From contig JBAJFE010000052.1 in NCBI GenBank assembly GCA_037903355.1, forward strand, positions 62,001 through 126,000: DNA of 64,000 nt. The letters run 5' to 3'. Positions 1-13,772 of the stretch are shown piece after piece (positions within the stretch are counted from its first letter, which is position 1; each line of letters begins with the position of its first letter). A program made the position numbers and the translations under genes. Below the pieces are notes generated by a model. That model ran no database searches. It saw nothing but the letters and a program-made list of their open reading frames with translations, and was not told the DNA's origin. The stretch is from Trichuris trichiura. Its lineage: Eukaryota > Nematoda > Enoplea > Trichinellida > Trichuridae.

Positions 1-3000
1 AAGATCAGCTTGAAGGTCACTCGTCAAAAGGATGTTTTCTGTTAAAAATGCTTGTCATTTTACACTCTTCTTCCCCATTTTAAACCAATGACTGATTTCT
101 GTTGATGAACCTGATTTCCTTAATAACAAGAATTCAACTTCATGTATTCTGTTCACCTTTATGGCTTGGTCTGAGGGGGAAGGGCGTTGTTTGAGAGGCC
201 TAATTATACGGTTTTACACGGTCTCAGAGCTGCTACTGTTCTGAAGATCTATAACCAGAGCTTGTTTTTTTTTCAGAAGTAATCTGTTGATCACTTATCA
301 GGAAACTCTTTTGTCTTAAAGGCGCTGAAAACGAGACTCACTCTATCCAGAAAGTTAGCTTTATCATTAAAATTTTGAACGTTTAATCAACGACTTGTCT
401 TTGTTTTACAATAAAAGATGCGTTTCCAACTATCTGTACCGTTTCCAACTATTTGTACGGAGATGCAAACTCTATTCACTCTCTCGCTTTAATATACCCT
501 TCAAAATAAAGCCGGAAAGCGATCTGAGCAGAGGTCTTCATGCCTTCTGTACTATTAATAAATGTTTTCACAGAATGAGGCTTGTTCCTTTATAACAAAA
601 ATGCTCTTATTTGTGGACCTTCCTGTGATGCTACATAGGAAGTTCTCAACTGACAAAAATACCGCAAAATGCGGTAAAAAAAGAAAAAACACAAAAATGG
701 AGAAAGTAAAAAGGGGCAAAAATGAAAAGAAGTTTTCAAATCTGATAAAATATTGATAGCAAAGAATAAAAAAAATAATAAAACTAATGGATAACAAAAA
801 ACTTGACAGGGCGAAGAAATATAAGTAACTAATTCTTTCATTTTCTCTCTTTGTTTCCATTTCAGCTTCCGGTTCAACAAAACCATTAGTTAAAGAACAA
901 AGTTATACCACTGATTACTTTTTTGAACTCACGATTATCTACTTTAAACCTAACTTCATATTTACCAACCTGTCTACTAAACGTTGCATCATTATGTATC
1001 CTTCCAACGATGGAATATTTTCTTATCCCGAAGTCTCTTTGCGGGTTCAATAAAGCGGTTATTTCTCAAAAAAGGAAGTTCTCACGAGAAACATTAGTAC
1101 ATTATTGAAAGCTGTTGCCGTTTAAGCTCCATTGTGAATCCCTTAGTTAGTATTCACAGTTTTTCATGAGCTTGCCGCCAATGAATCACGTTCATAGACA
1201 CCTCTGTTGGGCTAATTTGCATTTTGTTCTTCATTTAAAATTTCGGCAGAGAAAACCCGCGGAGAGGCAATAGATATGGTTACCGTTCAGACATCAGCGG
1301 CTTTCGTTTTGCTGCAGTAATACGAGCGTCCATACTTTGTCAGTTTCATTCCCCATGATGGGTGAAGCAATTTCAAAAGACGTTTTGCTTTTAAGAAATC
1401 TTAAGATTTAAACAGCACCTCTCGCAAAGCCAATATGGCGCAGGTGAACGAATCAGTTATTAGTCTAACCCGTAATACTGACATGCACTGACATTTTCTG
1501 CTGCACTTTATGCACTAAGCTAGAGCAAACGTTATTGCTAGCAAAAAAAGTGTACGTCTTAACACCTCAAATATGAGCCTGCCAATAGCTGTCGAACGGT
1601 AGGTAGTTCAGGGTTGCGACAAGTTTGTACTGTTACAGCCAATTACGAAGTCAAACATTTATGAATGGCATGGCGTTTGCTGATGGTCACGATGTCTCAA
1701 TTGCGGGATATGTGTAACAAGGAGTCACAAGGAAGCAGCATTAACGAAGTCATTCCGTAAATTATTTATTTTATCCTTTCTTGCATACAGACTCACTAGG
1801 TAAGGTTTGCATGCTTTTGCTCTGCCTACGGTGAGAACTTCATCGGTGACAACATTCAAGGCGCTCTTTACTGTGTCATTATTCAGCGTGAATAGGAAAA
1901 TTCATATATAAGCAAAAATGCACAGCACTGGTATGCGATCAGATTACGAAGTATGGTGAGATGGGTATTGTTGAAACAGCTGTTTTTTCTGCCCGCCGTA
2001 AGACTTCTTGAGAACTGACTCATGGTAGATACGCCTTTGTGACTTTGGCAACTTTGATCAGCGGCAAGGGTTGCCATGGTTATATACTGATTGATGAACA
2101 CGCTACCACAGCCCCGACTGAAGAAATTTGAAGAGAAAATAAAAGGCTCAGGATGCGCTTCAGTGGGCAACCGAAGAAGCTGCCGATAGAATGGTGCTTT
2201 GACAAGTTACGGCGGCCCAAAGTTCATGTCTACAAAACACCGCCTACTTTTGTTCAACCAAAATCGATACACGTAAGTCACAAAATTACTCAAATTGCGA
2301 AAGGAGTCTATGTAAAAGCGGAAGAAAGCATGTTAGCTTACCAAAGCTTCAGCAACTGTTCTGCTTCTTCAATTTATCCAGCGTAGGTAATTTTAATAAC
2401 TTACTTGGTGCTGATTTATATAACTTACCTGATTTCAGAAACTTTTTGCATCAATGTTCGTTTGAAGAGTTTGTATTATCAAATACCAAAGTTAAAGCGC
2501 ACCTCGCATATGGCTCAGTTGCGTATACATTTATCATCTAAGGGACGAAAGAGCACGTAATTTTTTATGAATGTAAAATACTTGCTTTTTAAAATAGTTT
2601 TATTTTTTTTCGTTTCATTTCTTAGAAAAAGAGACGGAGTAGGTTGGATCTTGTACATGAGCATTTCTGGATTACACTTTTTAAGAGTAAGAATGATCCA
2701 CTGTGTTATATGCAATCTTGAATCATTTTCAACCTTGCTAGCTTTTTGAAAGCTTTTTAAACTTATGTGTTCAGCTGAAGCGTTATTTACAAATGTAGAA
2801 TTTTGAGCAGTTCCAGCATTTACCCCGTAATAACATGCTTGCTTAATAACGCAGTATTGTTTTCGCTTCTTTTTAGTTCAGCAACCAGTTGACTGAAAAA
2901 GAAAACACCTTCATTGTTGAACATGGATTAGCTAATGACTGAATATAGTTAACAAATTTCACACTCGCAGATCTTATCCATTCGTACATTTCTGCTGTTA

Positions 3001-5937
3001 ATATTTTACTAGATCAAGCGCTCTTCAGTTTTAGGATAACTGCCTCTTAGCTTTTAGATTACTGCGAAATAGTATGACAACTAGTTTTGACTGCTTAGAG
3101 TTAACGAGTCCAAGTACGGTTACCTATCAAACAATGTTTGTTCCTTGAAGCCGAAAGGCTGCAGAAACCGATCGGCAGTAATCAGTTAGCCAAGAAAGCA
3201 GGCCTGTATTTTTTTTCCATTGCTTTTCTCCGCTGCTGTTAAGCCTATGCCACTTGCTTTAAAGAAGCTGAATTCCAGGAACATCAAAGAAAGTAGATAT
3301 ACATTTGCTATTGCATTAGATTCGGCATTACCATTAACCTTTTTAAGAATTGCTTGTTTGTACAGCGGCACTCAACATAATAATATTCCATTTACGTCAT
3401 TTGTTTTGACCTTGTAAGATTAGCGCTACACAAGTTCCTTCATGTTCTGCACCGATTTCTGATCGTTGTTTTTGTGGGCGTTCAAGGCAACATTAGCCTA
3501 CGAGTTGCTGACGCATGATGGAACCAGACCTTCCATCAGAGCGATTACTTTTCCAAAGTGTTTATCGAATTCTTTACTGCATTCAGCCATGCTCTAATAG
3601 AACTTTTTGCATTCATCATATTCAGTCAAGCGCTCTTAAAGAAGTTGGACATTTTAACTGGCATGGACTTGAGGTAAGCACGTAGCCTTGTTTATGTGCA
3701 CTTTCTCTGGCGTCACAAGAAAATTTCAGAAAAGGACCTATTTAAGAGTGACAGCAGCTTTTGTACGTTCGTAGATCTTATGCGCCACTATTATGTTCCT
3801 TTTGAATTTCTGCATCGGAACATGAACCTTTCGGCCTACGATTAGTTTTGGTAACTAACCCATGAACAAATGAGTGATTTGGCACCCTGAAGAAGGATGT
3901 TGTGACAGCGTAGGAGCAGACGTGGTCTTGGCATCTTGTTCATTCAAAATATTGCATAATATGAAACTAAAACAATTCAATTTTTTTTCTAAATGAACAC
4001 GCTTAACCAACGCAGTTTCGTTGCACGCTTAAGAAATGCATTGGCCCTGCAGGCAGCACTGATCTGAAAAATTCCTTTTTATTAATGCCTAAGCTTCTGA
4101 TCTCAAACGAAGGAATAAGAATCGCTGCTGTCACCATGGGAGCCCATCCTTGAGAACAAATTCATTCTTCTAACCTTGGTTCATCACTGTAGTGTCGTTG
4201 TAAGCTGCTGAGTAATCATCCTCATAATGTGACGGGGAAAAAACTGAGCCCCCTGTGGGCTTAGTGCTAGCGAATGAAATGTGCCGTGAGCTGAAGGTTT
4301 TCAACGAAAATGCCTTTGCACTTATCCTGAGTTACTGCTTTTCATTTTGAGCTATGTGCATAAAAGCAATTGCGAACAAAACTTTGGTCACAGTTTTCTT
4401 CCGCCGTAGCAATGGAACTGATGACCTAATGGTGCCTAATTTGAAAAGCTGCCATAAGTATTGACTTCGCACACTAGCTGGCAGTCGCACTTTGACACTT
4501 CGTCTCAATGGAGAACTGCCTGCTTAGCACTTCCTGTCGATTGCTAGCGCCTTTAAAAGCTGTTAATGTTAAAATCCTGGCGTCAGTCATATTCATGGGA
4601 ACTTTCCGGCGCAGCACTCCATTCCCAGCAACGAAAGGTGCCAATAACACGCTGCTTATTGACCGCAGGTAGCTACGGTAACAAGTAAACATAGAGTTGG
4701 ATCGAAGTCAGCCCAGAATGGAGAGCTGCGTAGGCAGAGTCGGCAACGATTACAGATCACAAAGCTAATGGCTGCCGACTGCTCTTTGGTGTTTTACATG
4801 AAAAACGCTCTTGAGACCGAACAGAGGTAGTTGCTCATCCGCACCCAGCAAAGCCCAATTGGAAGCTGATTTGAGGATCCCGTATATTTTTCCACCAAGT
4901 TACATATCGAATTTGGCCATTGCTTCGGCGTAAACAAGTAGGCTATACAACGAAACTGCTCTTAGAGGAATGTACAGTTACAGATCTACTTGTTCTTGCA
5001 CTTACGGTTCTTCCCACTTTCGCCACGTTGCCATTTGATCCTATCGCGCGTTGAAGGAGCAGATATTCAGGCAGTCAACAATAAAAGCAAGCGTTGAACA
5101 TTGTGTTGGTCGCCGGTGGTTCATTGGTAAGAATAGGAATGCATTTGCGTTTTGTCATCGTCGGCAATCTTATTATGTGGTGGAGTAATTCGGATGTTAG
5201 CCTATTTATGGAAGCAACTGAATTGACTGAAGTTTTAGTGCTATCTAGTAGTGACATTTAGGGTTTTATAATAAGAAAAACAGAAGCAGGACGAGACGAG
5301 GTTAGTCTTAAACAAAAGTAGGGTCAATTGCCCAGTAAAAATGAAAGTTGTTGATTAAAGCTAACGGGACGATGCTATACTGAGCAAGATCGATTTGTTG
5401 AATGACTGCGAGCAAAATGAAAGGATGAAAAAACAACGGCAGTGCTTTAATATATGTTCAGAAAAGATTTGCCGTGCACGCATAACGGAATCAATAATTC
5501 GTTGTATCAAAAGATGATTATGAGCGTACCGCCTATTCGTTCGCCAGGTGATAAGTTCGAGAAGTAAGGTTGGTGAAAGCCTGTGAGCTGTAGCACGTTT
5601 ATACGCAAGCGGCATTTTTGTTGGGAGCTGTTAATAGGCGCTCGATAAAATGCTGCTAATTTTGTCACATGTTCTCGGTTCCAAATAAATAAAACTTTTG
5701 CTTTCACGAATTTAATTAGAGCAATGCCGTTTTAGCTCATCCTTCAACGGAGATGTTTCCTGACGACAGCTGACCTACTGAGCGGAAAGTAATTCTTCAA
5801 AGAACTACGTCCGTTCTGGTCACTCGACGGCAACTGTCTCGTCGAGCGAGCGGGTCGTCGTGGTCACAATAAAGCCAAGAATTACGTGAAGAAACTATTC
5901 TCATCGCAAAGATTTCCATTCACAACTTTTCCATCAG
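1..5937. other. Intergenic or upstream DNA, no gene recognised
   Basis: No reading frame here longer than about 95 codons resembles a family I know. I found no convincing chain of exons with matching phases. The stretch is AT-rich with scattered homopolymer runs. It may hold 5' non-coding or early coding exons of the RGS gene that starts at its right edge, but I could not place any. Confidence 0.5.
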
Positions 5938-7124
5938 GCCTCTGCCTGACCAGCAGCGGTCGAGCGGTTGCAACATCGACAGTAGCCTCGCGGGCCCAGC
6001 CTCAGATCACCTGGCTATGATCAGAGCAGCCAATGGAATAGGGTATGTGTAACCAGAGCCGATCGTAAGTCTTATCTCAATGAATACTCTTCACCCGCCT
6101 GCTGTGTTCTTGGTAGAGAGTGTTTTTTTGTTTTTTTTAAATTTTAATTCGAGGCGTATGTGATGGTCTTGATGGGTGTTGAGCTTTGCAGGCCGGCTGA
6201 AAGAATTTTGGCATTTATTTTAGCCTCTATGACAGATGCCGCGAGGCGTTCAAATGGCTTAGCTGTACGAATACCATTGGCATATCCAACAATACTGAAA
6301 GGGTCAATCATGTTGATTATGAGGAGGCTAAGTCTTGGCAACAGTCCTTCAGCCGCATGTTGAGCAATCCAGTGGGAAGGCGTCAGTTTCGTGAATATCT
6401 TGAATCTGAACACGCAGAGGAGAACATTTTCTTTTGGGAACTTATCGAGGAATACCGACAACTGACCAATTCGGATGAGCTTTACGATATGGCTCAGGAA
6501 ATATACAAACGATTTTTAAATACCAATTCAACCAGCGAGATCAATATAGACATAAAATGTCGAAACGCGCTGAATCAGGAGATGAAACGACCAACGAGGA
6601 ACACCTTCGACGAGGCTCAGCGTCAAGTATACAAGCTTATGGAGCGTGACTCGTACACGCGATTCATACGGTCTAACGAGTTCTTCACTTTTCTTGTCAA
6701 TAATTTGAGTCACGAAACGATTGAAAATTGGGGCAAAGATTTTGACGCAATGATGGCCCATGACGAAGGACAGCGATTGTTCCGCGAGTACTTGGTGACT
6801 GAACGGGCGGATGAAAATGTAAAATTTTGGACTCTAGCCAAGCAGTATCGCGAAATAGAAGATCTAAAACAAAGAAGAGCTGTAGCGACGGAAATTTACA
6901 AGACGTTTATATCGCCAGATGCAAAAACTGAAATTAGCATTGATGGTTCCATTCGTGCCGAAATAAGTCAAAATTATGAACAGGCAGACAAGAACCTTTT
7001 CGTTAAGGCTGAAAAGTTTATCTACGAGTTGATGAAGCGCGACTGCTTCCCACGGTTTGTCACTTCCCAGTTCTTCAAGGATGTCCAGGCGAATCACGAG
7101 ATGAACGCTATTTGTTACATATAA
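5938..7124 (+). CDS. rgs-3: Tandem-RGS-domain regulator of G-protein signalling (RGS-3 like)
   Basis: RGS proteins accelerate GTP hydrolysis by heterotrimeric G-alpha subunits at the membrane. Two exons are visible: about 5938-6042 (acceptor TTTTCCATCAG, donor GTATGT) and 6224-7124 (acceptor TTTATTTTAG, stop TAA at 7122). Joining them keeps phase 2. If the in-frame ATG at 6017 is the start, the protein is 308 aa; the frame is open to 5938, so further 5' exons are possible. Domain 1 (about residues 47-165) has the RGS landmarks SWQQSF, FREYLESEHAEENIFFW and FDEAQ...RDSYTRF. Domain 2 (about 178-293) repeats them: FREYLVTERADENVKFW, then KAEKFIYELMKRDCFPRF. Among C. elegans RGS proteins, two RGS domains characterise RGS-3, a chemosensory signalling regulator, so orthology is likely but inferred. 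Both domains keep the acidic/aromatic core, so both may bind G-alpha. Only the 5' end is uncertain. Confidence 0.87.
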
Positions 7125-10100
7125 GTTCCGGTTAAGTGGCCTTGGTCTTGCCCTTCCTTTTTCTCTCTGTTCACCCTGCTTGAAATTCAAAATGGAATTT
7201 GCTATGTCAGACAATCAGTCTGCCAGATATGGTGAATACTTGTGGATGGACGAACTTTCAAGGATCGGTGCGAGAGTTCCATCCCGCTTTAGTGCGTTCC
7301 TGCCCTTATGCGCCTGCCTCGCAACCTACATGAGCAACGTTCATCGTTGAATGGAAGTTACCACTGGAGCATCTGGTTCTAAGTAAACTCAATCCTCCCA
7401 GACTTTCACTCTTCCGCAGAGCGTTGTTTCTCAGACCTGCTGTAGTAAATGGTGTCCAGTTTTTCCTTGGGGACCATCTATGGAATAATGCGTTTGCATT
7501 CAAATGCCATGGTGTTAGCTGCAGCGAGAAACTACCTTGTTGACGAAATGAAAATATTGATGTTGACATCGCAAAGTTAACGGTCAGATAATTCTTCCAC
7601 CCTGTTGGTCTGTGTTCGGCGGCTTAATGCAGTTGGACAATTTATCTTTGTGCATGTGGTAAATCTTTCGCTACGCTGGAAGCGGTAAATCTTTCCCTCT
7701 GCCTGCCATTGTTTTATTGGAAAACCAACTTGCTTTCTCGACGCATAGGTGAGCAAGGCAGAGAGAGTGAACGGGTATGTCTAGCACGTTCCCCAGGGCA
7801 TTGTCAAAGGTCGTCGGGTATGAACCTCCATAATTCATTTAGTCCGTAGAAATAAGTGGCTCATCGAAGAAATTTTGAGACAATTTGCTAGAAAGTTTCA
7901 AGGACAGCATGTGCAAACTTCTTTTTCGTACTGGATGATAGGACACGGTTTAACTAGTGACGAATATCGGTTTTCGCTCCACTGAGCACCCTTTGCCAGC
8001 ACTCTAATTCAGTTGAATCTCGCTGGCTGGTAGGTGTGCATTGTTTAATAGCTTAGCTGCATAACCGTGCAAAATTTCTTCCTTTTCTTATTTCACGCAT
8101 GGACGTCTATCCTGTAAAATGAATTTTATTTAGCATGATGGCCTGTGCGTGTATGTCGCCTACGTCTTTCTGATTTAATGTGTACTCGTGCGACAACGGG
8201 CATAGTTAAGCAGTGGCGCATAATGTGAAAGGCTCACTGAAATTCATTCATTACTTACGTTGCTAAACTGATTCGATCGATTTTCCGATTACGTGCCAAT
8301 GCTTTCATCATAATACAATCGCTGAAATAGTTTCCTATTGCAAGGAAATACTTTATTGAAATTATACGTTCAGGCTCAGAATATCTCCCTTTCTGAAACT
8401 GTACTGTCATGACTTAGTGTGTCTTAAAACAGAGCTCTGTCACCCCACGATTTCAACTCGTAATCTCGTGCGTTAAAAATGTTGCTCCGCCATGCGTTCA
8501 CTTTTTCATATGCTTGAGACGGCTGTTTTACAGTGGTACGTTTACAGATGAGATTCCTGTATTTACATCTGGAAACTAAACGATATTTATGACACAAGAC
8601 AACTTTCAAAATCTTTCCTTACGTTCTCAGTGGAGAAGGTGACCCTGTCTCTTGCACACTTATGAAAAGGTGTCCGCAAGTCGCCTAGTTTTTGATGAAG
8701 AAGTCAAATCAATGCTGAAAGAACACAAGATCACATATTTTGGAATAAATAAAAATGTTGACTATTAATATTAATGCCAGCTTATATCGATACGAAGTTG
8801 TTCCACTTAACGCGAGCAGCTTTAGTTGGACAGAAACAAAGACCAGCACTGCCGGCGTTTAGCGCACAGGTATTAGGAAAGCAAGTGAAAAAGCATCCTG
8901 ACAGTGTGTCGTAAATATCGTCTTGTATTAATAGCAATAGTTTCGGATACGTAATTGCATACCTGTCTGTCATTCTTCTTTAACAGAATTTCAAACAGAG
9001 GGGATAACGGGAAAGAATGACTGTTTCTTGCTTAATTATAGTTCGCAGTCCAAATAAAACTTACGGACAATTAAATAGCCGTTTCTTCCAACAAGAAAAG
9101 TGGTTAGCCGGCATCGTATTAAAAAATGAAACGTTATTGTAAGGGACCCAGGAAACCACCCAAAACCGCAAAATGTTCCATTACAGAGCCTAAGTTCCTT
9201 ATATGCAATCCCTTTCCGTTTGTTTTCCCTTAAATTGCGGATTGCACTACTGCTTTAACTAGCTGTAATGCTGAGCAAGTCGAAGAACCAAGTTTAGCAC
9301 TGTTCATGTGAAGGTTGCGCACGATGGCTCAGTTGGCAGAGCAAATGCTAAACTAACGTTTACTGCGTACATCATTTTTATTAGTGATAAGACGTTCTTG
9401 ATCTATCAAACCATTCGGTTTGACTTTTCATAAGCTGCAAAAAACATGCTTGCATTATGGGCAAAACTTTTTCAGTTTTTTCACTGATTACGAGCTGGGC
9501 TAGATTGATGTTTACACATTCTTCTGAATCCAAAGGAGACCACTTTCAGGTCCCTGATCTGCTTATATTTATTGATTTTCAAAAATGTTTGCTCTGTACC
9601 GAGACACTATTTTAGAAATCCCACTAACAAAGCCACGTCAAAGCCTTGACAATGAGAGGCAGTGAATAAACATATAAGTTTGAATGAACTAACTAGCACC
9701 GGCGCTAATAGCAGTGTTTCTATTCTGTTAAATCTTAGGTCAGCTGAGAGATGTCGTTCAAGTGATAGTAGATGCTCCATCTTTCAATGTCAAAGGGGCC
9801 TTCTAAAAGTCTACAGGGAAACAAGATTGAAAAGCTTCTACCTTTCAGTTACTGTTGCTCATGCATTTTTCCACTTTGGAAACGGAAAAGATTCACCAAA
9901 TTCGGCTTCACTGCGAATTAGGGCAGGATTGTTAGTTGGAAAGCTTGATTTTTTGTGGATTTTTAATAGTTAGGCGTATTTTCCTTAGCGGAAAGAACTG
10001 TTAGAAGTCTGATCTTCTTTGCTCTGAAAGAGAAATAAGTGAAGCCATAGAAGTTCTAGTGCTGGGCACTAAAACAACGGGAAAACAGTTCATCGTATCA

Positions 10101-13100
10101 TACATAGCAATGAAAGATTCTTAGTGATATTAACTTATGTTCAGTTTTTTTCCACAACGCAAAGACAAGTGGCAATTTGTTTCAGTTTTTCCTTAACCGG
10201 GAAAGAAAAAACGTTGGTCATTGTAAGATAAGCGTTCTGTTTTAATCTTCACGAAATTGTCCAGAAGCTTTTCTAAATGTACAAAATCTACTGGGCTGAC
10301 GGAACTTACCACATAGTTAGTATCTTTTCCTATTGCCTGTGTCATTCGTTACAAGGTTTGAAAGAGCAAGCACTATGTGCTTTTTAGTTCTTTTCCCAAG
10401 TAAGTTCATTTCTATAATGTCATTAGTATCAGTATGATGTCAACCTTGCTGAATATTATTTTTTGAAACCACTGAACTCATAACAGAATCGGTTTTCTTT
10501 GGCTTGAAAAAACGCTTGCGCAACTGGCTGACATTGTGCAAGTACTGCTGAGAAAATTACCCTATTACGAGTTGTGTTTTCCTGAAATATTAATTGCATG
10601 TATATAGACATTTATATACGCTAGGAATAGCGAATTTTCAACTCAGTGCTCCTAGTTTAAGGTGGTTCAAAATACAAAACGAGTGCACGGAAAGCAAGTT
10701 TGTGTTCCAGTGTTCAAAATCACGCCGAATAAGGAAACACTAAGCAGCAACTGAAAAATATTGCGCATAATTTTCTTCTTGTTTTAAAGTAAGTTTGGAT
10801 TAAAATAAAAATTTGTGCATAACATAATTGGAATAAAGCGCACGCACGAAGCAGTGCTTATTCTTAGCTACAGCAACGTACAGCATTTCATTCATCTTTG
10901 TGGCTTACGCTGATAATTCTGCTCAGCATCTTACATACTCAAATTTGCGAACCCTCCCTCTTTGAAAGGACGTAATGTGAATAATGTGAATCCAGTATTA
11001 AAACTATTAGCAGCGCCATTTAGGAGTAATGAAACAGTAGAAATTTGGCGTAGATAAAACAGGTACATAAATATATGCTCAAATCAGCACATGTGTTCCT
11101 CATGGAAACCGCCCAGAAAGCTGTAGTTACAAGCAAAGTCATTTAGTATTACGTTCGTATCATCGGCCGTATCTGCGGTTGACAGTTGGCAGCAAAATAT
11201 TGTAAACGCAAATGGAAATTGCGGGTATGAATAAGTCCTGTAATCCTGTAATTTCAATTGGGAGTCTTCATGCTTTGCACAAGTGAAACCATGTGCTATC
11301 CCACTGTTGCCCACTACAGGCATTAACCATTTCTTTGTCTAACTTATTTGTCATGTTAACGCTACATATTTGTTAATCACTTAATAACAGCTTCCGTTAC
11401 CAGATCGATTGTCCTTGCATCAGCGTTGTTGCATTCAAGTAACCCCTGCTTTACTTAATAATAACTTCAAAAAGGAAGACTAATGATGGTAGCAATTCGA
11501 ATAGGCCAAGGAGTACAATTCTGTGTTTTTAACGGTTATTACTATTGACATCGTGAAGACATAAGCAACAATTTATCAATGAAAACAAAAATGCTGATCG
11601 TGCTTGTTATTTACTGATTGTTGATTATCGTACGCACTCTGCCTTCGGTGCATAGAAGAGTGCAAACCCGTGATGAGGACGAATTGCACGAAAAGATGAA
11701 TGCAGGCAAAAACAGCTGGGATTAACTTAAGACACAATTGCTACTTCCATCGTTCAGCAGACTCTAATCGTGGTTCGTCATGAAGTTACAGTTTTGCAGT
11801 TAGCCCTACAACGACACTGACACAATGAAAAGTGAAACTGTGCACTCAGCTATACCACTCGATGCTTAACTTGTAAACGTTTTCATAAGCAATCTGTCGA
11901 ACATATGAATGCGCTGAGGGGAAAATTATTGAACTTAAAACGTTGTGAAACGTTACAAGCAAAAGTCCTCTGCCTCGCACGTACTAATAACTGCCAATTT
12001 GTCTCTTATATGAGCATCGTGTTTTTAATTACATGCGCTGTCCGCTACTAACCGAAGGGTAATTTCGTGCGTAGAGTCGAACTCTCCAAACTCAGTGTCA
12101 AATGTCTGATAAGAACACGCCATGTAGTATGCTTCCTTTAGTCGGAAAGATGAAACCCTCGAGCACGTAACAAAACGAGTAGCGTACTAAAGCTGCTGGG
12201 ACCTATGATAAAGATTTGTCATCTGTCCAAGAAACTATGAAGAAAGAAGATAAAATCTATTACATCTGCTCTTGCACCTGAAATTTCGAAAGTTACAGCA
12301 ACAGTGCTTCATAAGTTAAGATAGGAAAGGCATAAAATATGTGGGGCAAGCGTGAGCAGAAACACGTATTCCAATGGAGCGCATCGCACCGTGTAGAAAG
12401 TTATGGGCAGCTTTGTAATGGGTATGTAGGCTTTCTTTCTTTCTTGTAGTCGAATGCGACCGCTTAACATAATAGCAAATTTAATAATGAAAAAGCGAAG
12501 CTTTCTGTCTCCCTGTCCGTCAGCCTCAGCGTGCAAGACGGCCCCTTGCACAGCAGTGAGAGCTCGTTCATATTCGACAGAAAGACCGTATAGTTTTTCA
12601 GACTTATTACAAAACATCATGTATTCAAAAGTTTTAAATTTCTTTCTTCGTACAACGCAATACAACCATAAACAGGAACAATGAAGTGGAATTAATGATG
12701 CTTGGAACAACGTGATTAGTCGTACGAAATGTCGCCCTCTCGAATAATCTCCTTTTTCTCATTTTTTCTCCCGTTGTTGTCATTTCCAGTTCCTGTTATT
12801 CGTCTCTGTTCTTTGTTCCTAACCTTCTGGTTTCCCTTATCCTGAACTTCATTGTTTTCTGTACTGTTATTTCAGTTATTTTCAGCTTCTCTTACCTTTC
12901 TCTTTGCTAACCGCTCTTAAAGCCGCCTGTAAAGTGAAAAAGATTAAATTTCAGAGAGAACATAAAAACCCCTTTGACGCCGACGAAATGAACAACCAGG
13001 AAAAGTTAGGACGTCAAGAAACTGCGATGCCACAAAAATATTTCATGCAACCTAAACCTGACTTATCAGCTACAATAAACTTCGCTGATCCACCCCGCGG

Positions 13101-13593
13101 CTATGTAACTAACCTGACCTGACTCTACGCCACTAACCTCACTGCACAGAGGGCCTATATTTGCGATTATTGAAAACGGAGTGCGATAGGCTCTGAAACC
13201 TCTGAAGATTTGGAGTTTATCTGTAAGGATACAACAAACGGTATGTATGTCTCCAGTAATTATTAAGTATATGAAGTTTTAAACTTGCTATAAAGCTTTG
13301 CGCAGATTCAAAAGCTGGCCTTTTTGGCGCTTGTTGTATGATTATCTTCACCTTAAGTTTTCTATTCTGCATATTGCTGGGAAAACATTTCAACTTGCAG
13401 AACTTATGCCAGTCTCAACTAAATAGAGTAAAGCTGAGGGTTTCATTCTTGTTCTCCAGATTATTCACATTATTGTTAGCTCAAAAAGCATTTCTCCTGA
13501 AAACGGCATGCAAAATGTTCCGAAAGCTTTAGAGGAGGTTTTTTAAAATCAGCTTTGAATAGACTCCAAGGACGGCAAAGCAAACATGAAAAT
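7125..13593. other. 6.5 kb with no recognised gene
   Basis: This lies between the RGS gene and the 3' end of the first four-cysteine gene. Open frames up to 133 codons occur (minus strand 12309-12710), but they start at non-ATG codons, overlap frames on the other strand and resemble nothing I know. A pyrimidine-rich tract on the plus strand at about 12750-12900 contains several acceptor-like CAG sites without a convincing exon after them. Confidence 0.5.
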
Positions 13594-13599
13594 TTTATT
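13594..13599 (-). terminator. Polyadenylation signal AATAAA of the first four-cysteine gene
   Basis: AATAAA read on the minus strand lies 174 nt beyond the TGA stop at 13773-13775. It is the first canonical signal I found past the stop. Confidence 0.5.
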
Positions 13600-13772
13600 T
13601 CCAAAATGCCACGAATGTTGGCGGTTTGAATACAGGAGCCTTGTTCTAACTTTTCAACATGCTAAGTAAGCGAACCTGCACATACAATGTTGTTGGATAG
13701 TAAAAGCAAAACAGTCTTGTTGGACGAATCTCTGGAAGAACTTATACGGCTGATTGAATTGGTTTCGATTCT

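Noticed and set aside
9323..9341. tRNA-like D-arm sequence (GATGGCTCAGTTGGCAGAGC)
   Set aside because: No anticodon arm, T-arm (GGTTCRANNCC) or acceptor pairing follows in the next 80 bases.
12309..12710. 133-codon minus-strand frame
   Set aside because: Starts at a non-ATG codon, overlaps a plus-strand frame and shows no family resemblance or splice support.
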